From the NCBI RefSeq assembly GCF_030813515.1, contig NZ_JAUSUK010000002.1, positions 1,612,001-1,676,000 of the forward strand: a stretch of DNA of 64,000 bases, in the 5' to 3' direction. The position numbers and the translations under genes are program-made. The stretch is from Rhodopseudomonas julia. Lineage in GTDB: Bacteria; Pseudomonadota; Alphaproteobacteria; Rhizobiales; Afifellaceae. This document shows, piece after piece, positions 52,939 through 61,255 of this stretch; the stretch's first letter is position 1; every line of letters starts with the position of its first letter. Under the pieces are notes generated by a model. It had not been told where the DNA came from and did no database searches. It saw only the letters and a program-made list of their open reading frames with translations.

Positions 52939-53500
52939 GCCAGGCATAGGCGAGAAGTGCTGACGCACCGACGATGATGCCGATGATGAAAGCGAGAAAA
53001 ACCCAAAATCCGGACAGGCGGGAGCGCGCGTGATTCTGGATCTGCCGTGCATCGGCAAGTCTTCGGTGACGCGCCGTCTCCACGTCATCGGCAGCAAGCG
53101 CGCGTTCGCGCTCGACGATGCGCTCCGCGAGATGTGTGGTGACACGATCGGCCATCGAGCCCGCATCATTCGCCTCGGCGAGAACGATACGCCCGTTCAG
53201 CGTGTCTTGAAGGAAGCGAAAGGTGCGCTTGTCGCGCCCCATCATCACGAAGCTCGTTGCATCCACCCAATAGCGCGGCGGATCTCCGGGCAGGATCGAC
53301 ATCAAGAAGCGATCCCGGTCGCGCTCGGGGAGTTCCTCGGCGACGCCCGCCATTTCTTCAGCGAGAAGCTCGAGGCGCGCGCGTTCCGTCTCTCTCAGAT
53401 CGACGATTCCATCCATCCGGTCCGATTCGCGTATCCGCGCCTCACGAATGCGCTCCTGCAGCTTGCGTACGGTCGCCCCGGTCGCTGGCACCGTGTTCAT
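52925..53500 (-). CDS. Tail-anchored hypothetical protein
   Basis: A 191-residue protein with a charged N-terminal helical region (VRKLQERIREARIRESDRMD, LRETERARLELLAEEMAGVAEEL), a small central domain (PPRYWVDATSFVMMGRDKRTFRFLQDTLNGRIVLAE), a second helical stretch and one membrane helix close to the C-terminus (FWVFLAFIIGIIVGASALLAYAWL). There is no signal peptide, so the bulk should face the cytoplasm. I recall similar unnamed rhizobial proteins. ATG 53500 is preferred to the upstream in-frame start. Convergent 14-base overlap with the phosphoesterase gene. Confidence 0.72.
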   Translation of the reverse strand: MNTVPATGATVRKLQERIREARIRESDRMDGIVDLRETERARLELLAEEMAGVAEELPERDRDRFLMSILPGDPPRYWVDATSFVMMGRDKRTFRFLQDTLNGRIVLAEANDAGSMADRVTTHLAERIVERERALAADDVETARHRRLADARQIQNHARSRLSGFWVFLAFIIGIIVGASALLAYAWLTVA

Positions 53501-53612
53501 CCTCGCTTCCCCTTTCGCCGACTGTGAGCGGAGGCTACCAGAAAGCCTCCGTGGCGGCAGGCACCGACACACAGTCTCCACTGCTATCTATGGTTAAAGA
53601 AAGGCAAATGGA

Positions 53613-54089
53613 ATGGCGTCAACGGCGAGAAGCAGCGATCGTGTCGCAGCGGCGGCAAGGGCAGCCGGGATCGATATCTCTATCGAGCGAATGCCGGACA
53701 CGACACGCACCGCCGAGGACGCCGCACGGGCATGCGGCACGAGCGTTGCGCAGATCGTGAAATCCTTGATCTTCAAGAAAGCGGAAAGCGGCGAGCCGGT
53801 GCTTCTCCTCGTCTCGGGGAAGAACCGCGTCAACGAGAAGAAGATGGCAGAGCGGCTCGGCGAAGTGCTCGAGCGCGTCGATGCGCGCACGGTTCGCGAT
53901 CTCACAGGCTTTGCGATCGGAGGCGTCGCACCGCTCGGCTCCACCTCTCCGCTCGCCACCTATATCGATGAGGACCTTCTTGCCTTCGATTCCGTTTGGG
54001 CGGCGGCGGGCGCGCCGAACGCGGTTTTCGAAATCGAGCCGAACAAGCTCAAGGAGGCCACAGGGGCCGAGGCCATCCGCATGGATTGA
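53613..54089 (+). CDS. YbaK/EbsC-family aminoacyl-tRNA deacylase-like protein
   Basis: A 158-residue YbaK/EbsC domain: TAEDAARACGTSVAQIVKSLIFKK, LLLVSGKNRVNEKKMAERLG and FAIGGVAPLGSTSPLATYID, the last being the GGVxPxG loop with the substrate pocket. Relatives remove mischarged amino acids from tRNA (Cys-tRNAPro, Ala-tRNAPro and others). Which substrate this one uses cannot be told from sequence alone. A hairpin follows directly after the stop. Confidence 0.88.
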   Translation: MASTARSSDRVAAAARAAGIDISIERMPDTTRTAEDAARACGTSVAQIVKSLIFKKAESGEPVLLLVSGKNRVNEKKMAERLGEVLERVDARTVRDLTGFAIGGVAPLGSTSPLATYIDEDLLAFDSVWAAAGAPNAVFEIEPNKLKEATGAEAIRMD

Positions 54090-54111
54090 GGGGAGTGGCG
54101 CACCGCTCCCC
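54090..54111. terminator. Hairpin between the YbaK and cytochrome c genes
   Basis: GGGGAGTGG (54090-54098) pairs with CCGCTCCCC (54103-54111), nine pairs with one T-G wobble and a 4-base loop. It begins immediately after the YbaK stop, between convergent genes. There is no T-run on either side. Confidence 0.45.
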
Positions 54112-54128
54112 TCACCGTCTTATCGGCT

Positions 54129-55385
54129 TCAGCCGGCCTGTCCGGTGCCGCCATCTCCCGAGCCGGAGGGGGCGTTGACGAGAGAGCCTGGCTCGACGGT
54201 TTGGAAATAGGCCGCCACCGCCTTCATCTCGTCATCCGTCAAGTTATGGGAGAGCTCGTCCATCGGATTGTAATCCCCGACATTGCCGCGATGGTTCTTC
54301 GCGAAGAGCTTCAACTGGCTCTCCGTATAGGTCGCATATTGGCCGCTCAGATTGGGGAAGACACGAGACGTGAACGTCGTCTGCTCGTGGCAGGAGAGGC
54401 AAGCGGCGACATTCCGGGACGGCACGCCGTCCTGGGCGATCTCGCGGCCCTTCTCGACGAGCGCCGGATCGAGCTTGTCCGCCCCAGGAGCGCGAACATC
54501 CGGCTGCGAGGCGTAGTACTTTGCGAGCGCCTCGATCTGCGGCTGGGACAATTGCGTGGCGACCGGGCGCATGAAGCCGCTGTGGCGCTCACCGCTGGCA
54601 TAAGCTTCAAGGGACTTCTTCAGATATTGCTCGTTCTGCATGGCAAGGTTCGGGAAGGCGCCGATGCCACGCCCGGTCCCATCCTCACCGTGACAGCGAC
54701 CGCACATCGGAAGCAGGGTGTCCTGCATGGCGAATTCCAGAAAGCCGCTGGCGGGCGTGCTGGAGCGATATTCCGACCGCTTGGCCGCAGCCGAGCGCGT
54801 ATCCGGGAAATGATCGCCGAACGTGACGTCGAGCTTCTTGGTGATCGACCGTCCCTGCCCGTACGCAAGATCGCTGTAGGTAGCGTAATCCATTTCCGGC
54901 AGCTTGCGCAGGAAGGCCGCCATCGACCACGCTTCATCCTCACGCTCTGCATCGGTCCATGCGGGCATCGCCGTGTATTTGACGCCGTGCAGAACGATCC
55001 AGGCGAGTTCCTTGTTGCTCAGTTGATCGACAGCTTCGACCAGGTATTGCGGACGGGGCCGCATTTGCAGCACGACCGCGTTCTGCCCGAGTTCGGGAGC
55101 ACCATGGCACGAGACGCAGACATGGCCGTAATGTGCGGCACCTTGCGCGACCCGCCAGTCGGCATCGAAATCGTCGGGCTCCTTCAAATCACCCGCATGA
55201 AAGGCCACCGCCCGCTTCATGCCGTAATGCAGGAGATTCGCCCATCCCTCCGGATGAGGGATCGATGCGGCGAGATTGATGATGCCCGAGACGAGCACGA
55301 CAACAGCAACAAGGGCGACCGCGGCTACGGCCGTGCCGAGAGGACCAATCCATAAGGACAGTCGGTCAGGGAAGAACTTGTTCAT
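54129..55385 (-). CDS. Membrane-anchored triheme cytochrome c
   Basis: A 418-residue protein with one N-terminal membrane anchor (about 12-42) and three c-type heme sites: CVSCH (90-94), CGRCH (228-232) and CLSCH (329-333). Three cytochrome c domains in a row follow the pattern of alcohol or gluconate dehydrogenase cytochrome subunits and other triheme electron carriers. No dehydrogenase or oxidase gene is next to it, so its partner is unknown; it could take electrons from the bc1 complex. The C-terminus is Gly/Ser-rich. ATG 55385 is chosen because it starts the anchor. Confidence 0.88.
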   Translation of the reverse strand: MNKFFPDRLSLWIGPLGTAVAAVALVAVVVLVSGIINLAASIPHPEGWANLLHYGMKRAVAFHAGDLKEPDDFDADWRVAQGAAHYGHVCVSCHGAPELGQNAVVLQMRPRPQYLVEAVDQLSNKELAWIVLHGVKYTAMPAWTDAEREDEAWSMAAFLRKLPEMDYATYSDLAYGQGRSITKKLDVTFGDHFPDTRSAAAKRSEYRSSTPASGFLEFAMQDTLLPMCGRCHGEDGTGRGIGAFPNLAMQNEQYLKKSLEAYASGERHSGFMRPVATQLSQPQIEALAKYYASQPDVRAPGADKLDPALVEKGREIAQDGVPSRNVAACLSCHEQTTFTSRVFPNLSGQYATYTESQLKLFAKNHRGNVGDYNPMDELSHNLTDDEMKAVAAYFQTVEPGSLVNAPSGSGDGGTGQAG

Positions 55386-55465
55386 GGCGGGAAGGCAGCA
55401 CCGGAAGGTTGTTGATGGCATTTAAGCTAGGGCTCAAACGCACTCCGTCCCGCCCCGTTCCCGGG

Positions 55466-55491
55466 TTTTGGCCACTTTTCGGCCGCCAAAA
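55466..55491. repeat. Inverted repeat upstream of the triheme cytochrome gene
   Basis: TTTTGGC (55466-55472) and GCCAAAA (55485-55491), a perfect 7-bp dyad with a 12-base spacer, about 80 bases before the cytochrome start. It is a candidate operator. On the minus strand it lies downstream of no T-run typical of terminators. Confidence 0.35.
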
Positions 55492-55567
55492 GGCTCAATT
55501 GCACCGCGGCGGCCAAGCCTCTGCACGCCTCGACGCTTCGCCAACTAAGCAGCCTGCCTGCTCCGCG

Positions 55568-56326
55568 CTAGCGGCTGTTCTCCCAGATAAGTCTTGCCGC
55601 GGCTGACGGAATTTCCCACGGCAGCATATGGCCGGCGTCCGCAAAGAGGTGCACACCGATCGTGCCCGGCAGCCCGCGCGCCTGTGCCGCGGGCAGGATG
55701 CGATCTTGTTCGCCCCACAAGAGCTTCAGAGGGCAAGGGAGAGCCGCGATCGCCTCAAGAGGCAGCATCTTCTGGGCTCCACCGCTGTGCAACGTCTCGG
55801 AAATCGCCACAAGCGCCTCGCCCGCGCCCGGAGCCTCACGCTCGGCGGCAAGCCGGAGGATCAGATCTTCAGACAGCTCGGCACAAAAGCCGACGAATTC
55901 CCCAAGCACCCGGCGCATTTCCTCATTGCCTCGGGCGGCCGCATAATGTGTCAGGGCGCGGTGGTTCACCGCCGGGCCGAACCCGCCCGGGGCCAGAAGC
56001 GTCAACGAACGCGCCTTTTCCGGCTGCTTCAGCGCGATGAGCGCAGCGGCCGCCCCGCCCATCGAATGGCCGACGAGGTGGAAGCCGTCCGGGGCTCGTT
56101 CGGCCAGGTCGGCTCGCACGGCGCGGGCCGCAGTCACCGCGTGGCCGAGTTTGGGATAGGCGAGCGAGGCCGCATGACCGGGGAGATCGTAAAGAAGGAT
56201 CGGCCTTTCACCTCTCAGTTCGGCGCAGACACCGTCCCACGTCCGATGCGAGCCGCCAAAACCATGCAGAAGGACGACAGGAATACCCTCGTCCTTTCCA
56301 ATCCGTCGCACGAACAAGGACGACAT
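55568..56326 (-). CDS. Alpha/beta hydrolase
   Basis: A 252-residue alpha/beta-fold hydrolase. The oxyanion HGFGGS near the N-terminus, nucleophile elbow GHSMGG, an acid at LLWGEQDRILPA and His in DAGHMLPWE complete the triad. A lid region lies between about residues 130 and 185. The pattern resembles lipoyl or acetoin dehydrogenase E2-like hydrolases and carboxylesterases, but the substrate is unknown. ATG 56326 has GGAG at about 4-6 bases and starts MSSLFVRRIGK. Confidence 0.85.
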   Translation of the reverse strand: MSSLFVRRIGKDEGIPVVLLHGFGGSHRTWDGVCAELRGERPILLYDLPGHAASLAYPKLGHAVTAARAVRADLAERAPDGFHLVGHSMGGAAAALIALKQPEKARSLTLLAPGGFGPAVNHRALTHYAAARGNEEMRRVLGEFVGFCAELSEDLILRLAAEREAPGAGEALVAISETLHSGGAQKMLPLEAIAALPCPLKLLWGEQDRILPAAQARGLPGTIGVHLFADAGHMLPWEIPSAAARLIWENSR

Positions 56327-56410
56327 CTCTCCGGCTCCTCCCCGTCTTCTTGCGAGCGGCTTAACGCTTTTCATCAACACCCGGAAGGCACCGCCGCAAA
56401 TGCAAGGGTT

Positions 56411-56836
56411 TCACCAGTCGATTACGATGCGGGTGTTCTTTGGTCCGCTGCGCTTGACGAGATTGTAGAGCTTGCGCGCATTCGCCGGATGCAGGCGTAC
56501 GCAGCCATGCGACGCCGGGCGCCCGAGACTGCGGACCGCATTGGTGCCGTGGATCGCATAGCCGCCGCGAAAAAAGATGGAAAAAGGCATCGGCGACATG
56601 TCGTATTTCCGCGAATACCACATCCTGTGCATCCGCTGCGGACGGTATGTTCCGGTGGGTGTGCGATAGCCCTTGCGGGCGGTCGAGACCGCCCAGGTAT
56701 AGGCGAGCCGCCCGTTGCTATAGACGCGCATCTTTTGTGCAGAGAGATCGATGCGGGCGGTCACTCCGGCACCTGCCGCCCCCGCCGTGACGGGAAGGGC
56801 CAGAACAAGCACGATCATCAAAGCGGCAAACCGCAT
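56411..56836 (-). CDS. L,D-transpeptidase (YkuD domain), minimal form
   Basis: A 141-residue secreted protein: a signal peptide (MRFAALMIVLVLALPVTAGA) then a single YkuD domain with the catalytic signature HGT...SHGCVRL (in YAIHGTNAVRSLG and RPASHGCVRLHPANA). L,D-transpeptidases make 3-3 cross-links in peptidoglycan or attach proteins to it; rhizobiales use them heavily in polar growth. It is small and has no LysM or other anchor. ATG 56836 has a GGGAGGG site about 7 bases upstream. Divergent from the ATP-grasp operon across a 243-base gap. Confidence 0.9.
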   Translation of the reverse strand: MRFAALMIVLVLALPVTAGAAGAGVTARIDLSAQKMRVYSNGRLAYTWAVSTARKGYRTPTGTYRPQRMHRMWYSRKYDMSPMPFSIFFRGGYAIHGTNAVRSLGRPASHGCVRLHPANARKLYNLVKRSGPKNTRIVIDW

Positions 56837-57079
56837 CACGCCCTCCCATCCGGCGACCACATCACAACTTTGCCGCACTTGCCTCAGTCTAGACACAATT
56901 TCTAACACCCACAAAGCTCTGATCGCACGCAAAATTTTACTACCGTTAAGCGAGCGCAAAGATGCGCCAGGCACTGGCACGCAGTGACACGCTGAGGTCG
57001 CAACTCGAACTTTCAGCAAAGTGTGCGCGCTTTTTATGCGTGACGGCTCGCGACGCATTGGCTAGCCTCATCCCGCAGC

Positions 57080-58528
57080 ATGGAACAGACAGTCGGCCAG
57101 CGCGGCTTAGCGCGTGAGATCATCTTCAACGAAATGATCGGGCCCGAAGGGGCGCCGCGGGGCCATTACGTGACCCTCTCCGAATGGCTGGAACAACAGC
57201 CGGCGCGGGATTTGAAGCGCAAGCGGGCCGAGGCCGAATCGATCTTTCGACGCCTCGGCATCACCTTCGCCGTCTACGGCTCCAACGATACGCTGGAACG
57301 CCTGATCCCGTTCGACCTCATTCCCCGCATCATATCGGCGGCGGAGTGGCGCCTTCTCGAACGCGGCATCGAGCAACGGGTGCGAGCGCTCAACGCCTTC
57401 CTCCTCGACATCTACAACCGACAGGAGATCATCCGAGCAGGACGGATCCCGGCCGATATCGTCCTGCGCAACGACGCTTTTCTGCCGGAAATGATCGGGC
57501 ACCGGCCACCGCTCGGCGTCTTCAGCCACATCGTCGGCACTGATATCGTGCGCACGGGGCCGCAAGATTTCTTCGTCCTGGAAGACAATCTGCGCACGCC
57601 CTCCGGCGTCTCCTACATGTTGGAGAACCGCGAGGCGATGTTGCACCTCTTCCCGGAGCTTTTTGCGCGCCATTGCGTCGCGCCGGTGCAGCATTATCCG
57701 GAGCTTCTGCGCCAGACGCTGGAAGCGGTGTCGCCGGTGGCGCCGGAAGAAACGACGATCGCGGTGCTGACGCCCGGCATTCACAACTCGGCCTATTTCG
57801 AGCATTCCTTCCTCGCCGATCAGATGGGCGTCGAGCTCGTCGAAGGGCAGGATCTCTTCGTCTCCGGCGGGGCGCTCTACATGCGCACGACGCGGGGACC
57901 GATGCGTGTGCATGTCGTCTACAGGCGCATCGACGACGAGTTTCTCGATCCCCTCACCTTCCGACCCGATTCCATTTTGGGCGTGCCGGGGCTCATGGAC
58001 CTCTACCGGGCCGGTGCCGTCACCATCGTCAATGCGCCAGGCACCGGCATCGCCGACGACAAGGCGATCTACTCCTGGGTGCCGGAGATCGTCGAGTTCT
58101 ATACGGGACAGAAGCCCATCCTGCAGAACGTCCCGACCTGGCGCTGCGCCGAACCGGAAGCGCTCTCCTACGTGCTCGAGCATCTCTCGGAACTCGTGGT
58201 GAAGGAGGTTCACGGGTCTGGAGGCTACGGTATGCTCGTGGGACCGACATCTTCGAAGAAGCAGATCGAGCAGTTCCGTCGGATTCTAAAGGCCAGGCCA
58301 TCGAACTACATCGCCCAGCCGACGCTCGCTCTGTCTGCCTGCCCGGCTTTTACGAAATCGGGCGTCGCGCCCCGTCACGTCGATCTCAGACCTTTCAGTC
58401 TCGTCAGCGACCGTGTGCGCATCGTCGCCGGTGGTCTCACCCGTGTGGCGCTCAAGAAGGGGTCCCTCGTCGTCAATTCCTCACAGGGTGGCGGCACCAA
58501 GGACACTTGGGTGCTGACCGATGAATGA
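57080..58528 (+). CDS. Circularly permuted type 2 ATP-grasp protein
   Basis: A 482-residue protein of the DUF404/DUF407 (circularly permuted ATP-grasp) family. Conserved stretches are PFDLIPRIISAAEWRLLERG, RNDAFLPEMIG, FFVLEDNLRTPSGVSYMLENR, VVKEVHGSGGYGMLVGPTSS and TRVALKKGSLVVNSSQGGG. These enzymes are predicted to form amide or peptide bonds using ATP. It leads a four-gene operon with alpha-E, transglutaminase and Anbu proteins, which has been proposed to make and process a peptide tag or small peptide. The start is plain ATG 57080. Confidence 0.92.
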   Translation: MEQTVGQRGLAREIIFNEMIGPEGAPRGHYVTLSEWLEQQPARDLKRKRAEAESIFRRLGITFAVYGSNDTLERLIPFDLIPRIISAAEWRLLERGIEQRVRALNAFLLDIYNRQEIIRAGRIPADIVLRNDAFLPEMIGHRPPLGVFSHIVGTDIVRTGPQDFFVLEDNLRTPSGVSYMLENREAMLHLFPELFARHCVAPVQHYPELLRQTLEAVSPVAPEETTIAVLTPGIHNSAYFEHSFLADQMGVELVEGQDLFVSGGALYMRTTRGPMRVHVVYRRIDDEFLDPLTFRPDSILGVPGLMDLYRAGAVTIVNAPGTGIADDKAIYSWVPEIVEFYTGQKPILQNVPTWRCAEPEALSYVLEHLSELVVKEVHGSGGYGMLVGPTSSKKQIEQFRRILKARPSNYIAQPTLALSACPAFTKSGVAPRHVDLRPFSLVSDRVRIVAGGLTRVALKKGSLVVNSSQGGGTKDTWVLTDE

Positions 58529-58588
58529 GCGAGCCCGTCGCATGCACAGTGAACGCAGCCCCTGGCAGCGTCCGAGAGATCGATCGCC

Positions 58589-59542
58589 ATGCTAAGCCGC
58601 GTCGCATCGAGCCTCTTTTGGATGTCTCGCTATATCGAGCGGGCAGAAAACATTTCGCGCCTCTGCGAAGCGGGGTTTCGTATCTCGCTCACCCCAAAAG
58701 TGGGCGGGGGGCATAAGGAAGAATGGCTCTCGACGCTTAAGAGCGCGGGCGTGCTTGAAAGCTATCTCTCCGTCCATGACGAAATCACCGGCGAGAAGGC
58801 AATCAACTTCCTGCTGTTCGACGAACGCAACGCGTCGTCGGTCAAGTCGTGCCTCACCTCCGCGCGCAACAATGCCCGCATCGTGCGCACCAAGCTCACC
58901 CGGGACATGTGGGAATCCCTGAACGATACCTGGATTGCCCTGCAGGCGGTGTCTCCCCAATCGATGACGAATGCCCGGCTGCCCGATTTTCTGGATTGGG
59001 TCCGCCACCGCACGGCGCAGTTTCGCGGTGCGCTCCTCGGCACCGTCCTGCGCGACGAGGGTTATTATTTCAGTCAGCTCGGCGCTTTCATCGAGCGCGC
59101 CGATAACACGGCGCGTATCGTCGACGTGAAATACTACCTCTTACTGCCGGACCATCAGGCCGTCGGAGGCGCAATCGACACCTATCAATGGGAGACGATC
59201 CTCAGAGCCGTCTCGGCGCAGCGCTCCTACCGACATGTCTTCCATGAAGATTACCGCCCGTGGCGGGTCGCCGAGTTCTTGATCCTGCGGCCAGAAATGC
59301 CGCGATCGTTACGTTTCTGCTATGACTGGCTCAACGTCACGATCGACGGTTTGATTGAAGGCCAACATCCAGAGCTCAGCGCCGCGCGACTCATTCGCAG
59401 CACCCATCAGCTCCTGAAAAGTAGCCAGATGGACGATATTTTTCAGTCGGGCCTGCACGAATTTCTCACCGATTTCATCGATCGCAACAACCGCGTCACT
59501 GGAAACCTGGCGGTCGATTACTGTTTTGAGCAGGCGGCCTGA
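58589..59542 (+). CDS. Alpha-E domain protein (DUF403)
   Basis: A 317-residue all-alpha protein: MLSRVASSLFWMSRYIERAEN at the N-terminus, then LPDFLDWVRHRTAQFRGAL, YYFSQLGAFIERADNTARIVDVKYYLL and a C-terminal YDWLNVTIDGL. Conserved Glu and Arg residues in each repeat form the alpha-E pattern. It always travels with the type 2 ATP-grasp protein and may be its partner, either a peptide-binding scaffold or a second enzyme. It begins 60 bases after the ATP-grasp stop. Confidence 0.92.
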   Translation: MLSRVASSLFWMSRYIERAENISRLCEAGFRISLTPKVGGGHKEEWLSTLKSAGVLESYLSVHDEITGEKAINFLLFDERNASSVKSCLTSARNNARIVRTKLTRDMWESLNDTWIALQAVSPQSMTNARLPDFLDWVRHRTAQFRGALLGTVLRDEGYYFSQLGAFIERADNTARIVDVKYYLLLPDHQAVGGAIDTYQWETILRAVSAQRSYRHVFHEDYRPWRVAEFLILRPEMPRSLRFCYDWLNVTIDGLIEGQHPELSAARLIRSTHQLLKSSQMDDIFQSGLHEFLTDFIDRNNRVTGNLAVDYCFEQAA

Positions 59543-59544
59543 CC

Positions 59545-60348
59545 ATGCGGCTCAAGATCCGGCACGTCACCACCTACAATTATGCGAGCGCCGGTCGCTA
59601 CGCCATTCAGCGGCTACGCCTGACGGCCCGCGCGAATGCCGCGCAAACGGTCGAAGAATGGCGGATCGAAGCACCCGGCATCGATCAGGCAGCAAGTTAT
59701 ACAGACGGTTTCGGCAATATCACGCATCTCGTCACCCAGGACCCGCCGCTCGAAACATTGTCCATCGTTGCGGAAGGCGTGGTGGTAACGAAAGATACCG
59801 GGGGGGTTACGGGACGCCCGCCGGAGGCCGCCAATCCGGCGTCTTTTCTGCGCAGCACAGCCAGCACCGAGGCCTCCCCTGCAATCCGCAAGATCGCGCG
59901 CAACGCCAGAGGCGACGACCGCCTGGCCCTGTTGCACAGTCTGATGGCGGTGATCGGCGATCATATGAGCTTCGATACCGATTCAAGCCATGCCGGGACC
60001 AGTGCAGCAGACGCATTCGCCGCCGGTTTCGGCGTCTGCCAGGACTTCACCCACATCTTCTGCGCTGCCGCCCGCACTCTGGAGGTGCCGGCGCGCTATG
60101 TGACCGGCTATCTGAGGCTCGACGACGAGGTCCCCTCAGTGGCGCACCACGCCTGGGCGGAGGCCTTCGTGCCGGAGCTCGGCTGGGTCGGCTTCGACGT
60201 TGCAAACGGCATCTGCCCAACGGAAAATTATGTTCGTCTCGCCTGCGGCCTCGACGCGCGTGCTGCCGCCCCTATAGTCGGCTTACATCGACAGGCGGGC
60301 GAGGAAACTCTGTCCGTGGACGTCGTCGTCGAACAGCAGCAGCAATAG
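59545..60348 (+). CDS. Transglutaminase-like cysteine peptidase
   Basis: A 267-residue protein: an N-terminal beta domain (MRLKIRHVTTYNYASAGRYA) and a transglutaminase-fold domain with catalytic Cys165 (GFGVCQDFTHIF), His202 (AHHAWAEAFV) and Asp218 (WVGFDVAN). Family members hydrolyse or rearrange amide bonds. It starts 2 bases after the alpha-E stop. In this operon type it is thought to trim or transfer the ATP-grasp product, which remains inference. Confidence 0.92.
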   Translation: MRLKIRHVTTYNYASAGRYAIQRLRLTARANAAQTVEEWRIEAPGIDQAASYTDGFGNITHLVTQDPPLETLSIVAEGVVVTKDTGGVTGRPPEAANPASFLRSTASTEASPAIRKIARNARGDDRLALLHSLMAVIGDHMSFDTDSSHAGTSAADAFAAGFGVCQDFTHIFCAAARTLEVPARYVTGYLRLDDEVPSVAHHAWAEAFVPELGWVGFDVANGICPTENYVRLACGLDARAAAPIVGLHRQAGEETLSVDVVVEQQQQ

Positions 60349-60378
60349 CGAGCGCAAGCTGCCTCCGGAGAAGCGGAA

Positions 60379-61179
60379 ATGACGTATTGCGTGGGCCTGC
60401 GCCTCGACCGAGGCATCGTCTTCGCCTCCGACACGCGCACCAATGCCGGCGTCGACAACGTGTCCATCTTCAAGAAGATGCATATCTGGGAGCGCAAGGG
60501 TGAGCGGCTGCTCGTGCTCTTGTCTGCCGGCAACCTTTCCGTAACGCAATCCGTCGTCTCGCTTCTCAACGAGAGGCTGCATCTCGCCGCCGATGGCAGC
60601 GAGCCATCCCTGATGACGGTGGAGACGATGTTTCAGGCGGCCCGCCTCGTCGGGCAGACGGTGCGTGAGGCTCTCGCAGATCAGGACGAGGCAGCACGCG
60701 AAAATCCTGGTCTCTTCTCCGCGTCCTTCATCTTCGGCGGGCAGATCGAGGGAGATATCCACCGCCTCTTTCTGATCTATCAGGAAGGCAACTTCATCGA
60801 AGCGACGAAGGACACGCCATATTTCCAGATCGGCGAGCACAAATACGGCAAGCCGATCCTCGACCGCGTCACGGTGGCGCCGATGCGCATGGGTGAAGCG
60901 GCAAAACTCGTCCTCATCTCGTTCGATTCCACCTTGCGGTCAAACCTTTCCGTCGGGCTGCCCATCGATCTTCTCATCTACCGCAAGGACACGCTGACGA
61001 TCGGCGAGCAACGCCGCATCGAGGCGGAAGATCCCTATTTCCGCAAGCTTTCGCATGCCTGGTCGGAGGCTCTGCGCGACGCTTTTGCCCGCATCGACGA
61101 ATATGAGGCTCTCGACGCAGGCGGACCGCCTCCCATCAGCCTCGTGCCATCGAAGCCGCCGGCAAAGGAAGAGGCCTAG
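60379..61179 (+). CDS. Anbu proteasome-like peptidase
   Basis: A 266-residue Ntn-hydrolase of the Anbu family (ancestral beta subunit, also annotated proteasome-type protease). The N-terminus is MTYCVGLRLDRG, so removal of Met exposes the catalytic Thr. It is followed by VFASDTRTNAGVDN with the conserved Asp, FKKMHIWERKGERLLVLLSAGNLS and FIFGGQIEG. Anbu forms helical or ring-like assemblies related to HslV, without its own unfoldase gene nearby. It ends the operon with the ATP-grasp, alpha-E and transglutaminase genes, 31 bases after the last. Confidence 0.93.
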   Translation: MTYCVGLRLDRGIVFASDTRTNAGVDNVSIFKKMHIWERKGERLLVLLSAGNLSVTQSVVSLLNERLHLAADGSEPSLMTVETMFQAARLVGQTVREALADQDEAARENPGLFSASFIFGGQIEGDIHRLFLIYQEGNFIEATKDTPYFQIGEHKYGKPILDRVTVAPMRMGEAAKLVLISFDSTLRSNLSVGLPIDLLIYRKDTLTIGEQRRIEAEDPYFRKLSHAWSEALRDAFARIDEYEALDAGGPPPISLVPSKPPAKEEA

Positions 61180-61255
61180 GCGCTGTCACCCCGCGGCCCG
61201 TCCGGCAACAAGATCTCCATCCCGTTGTGCTCGGTGTTCCCTTCCAGGGCGCCCG

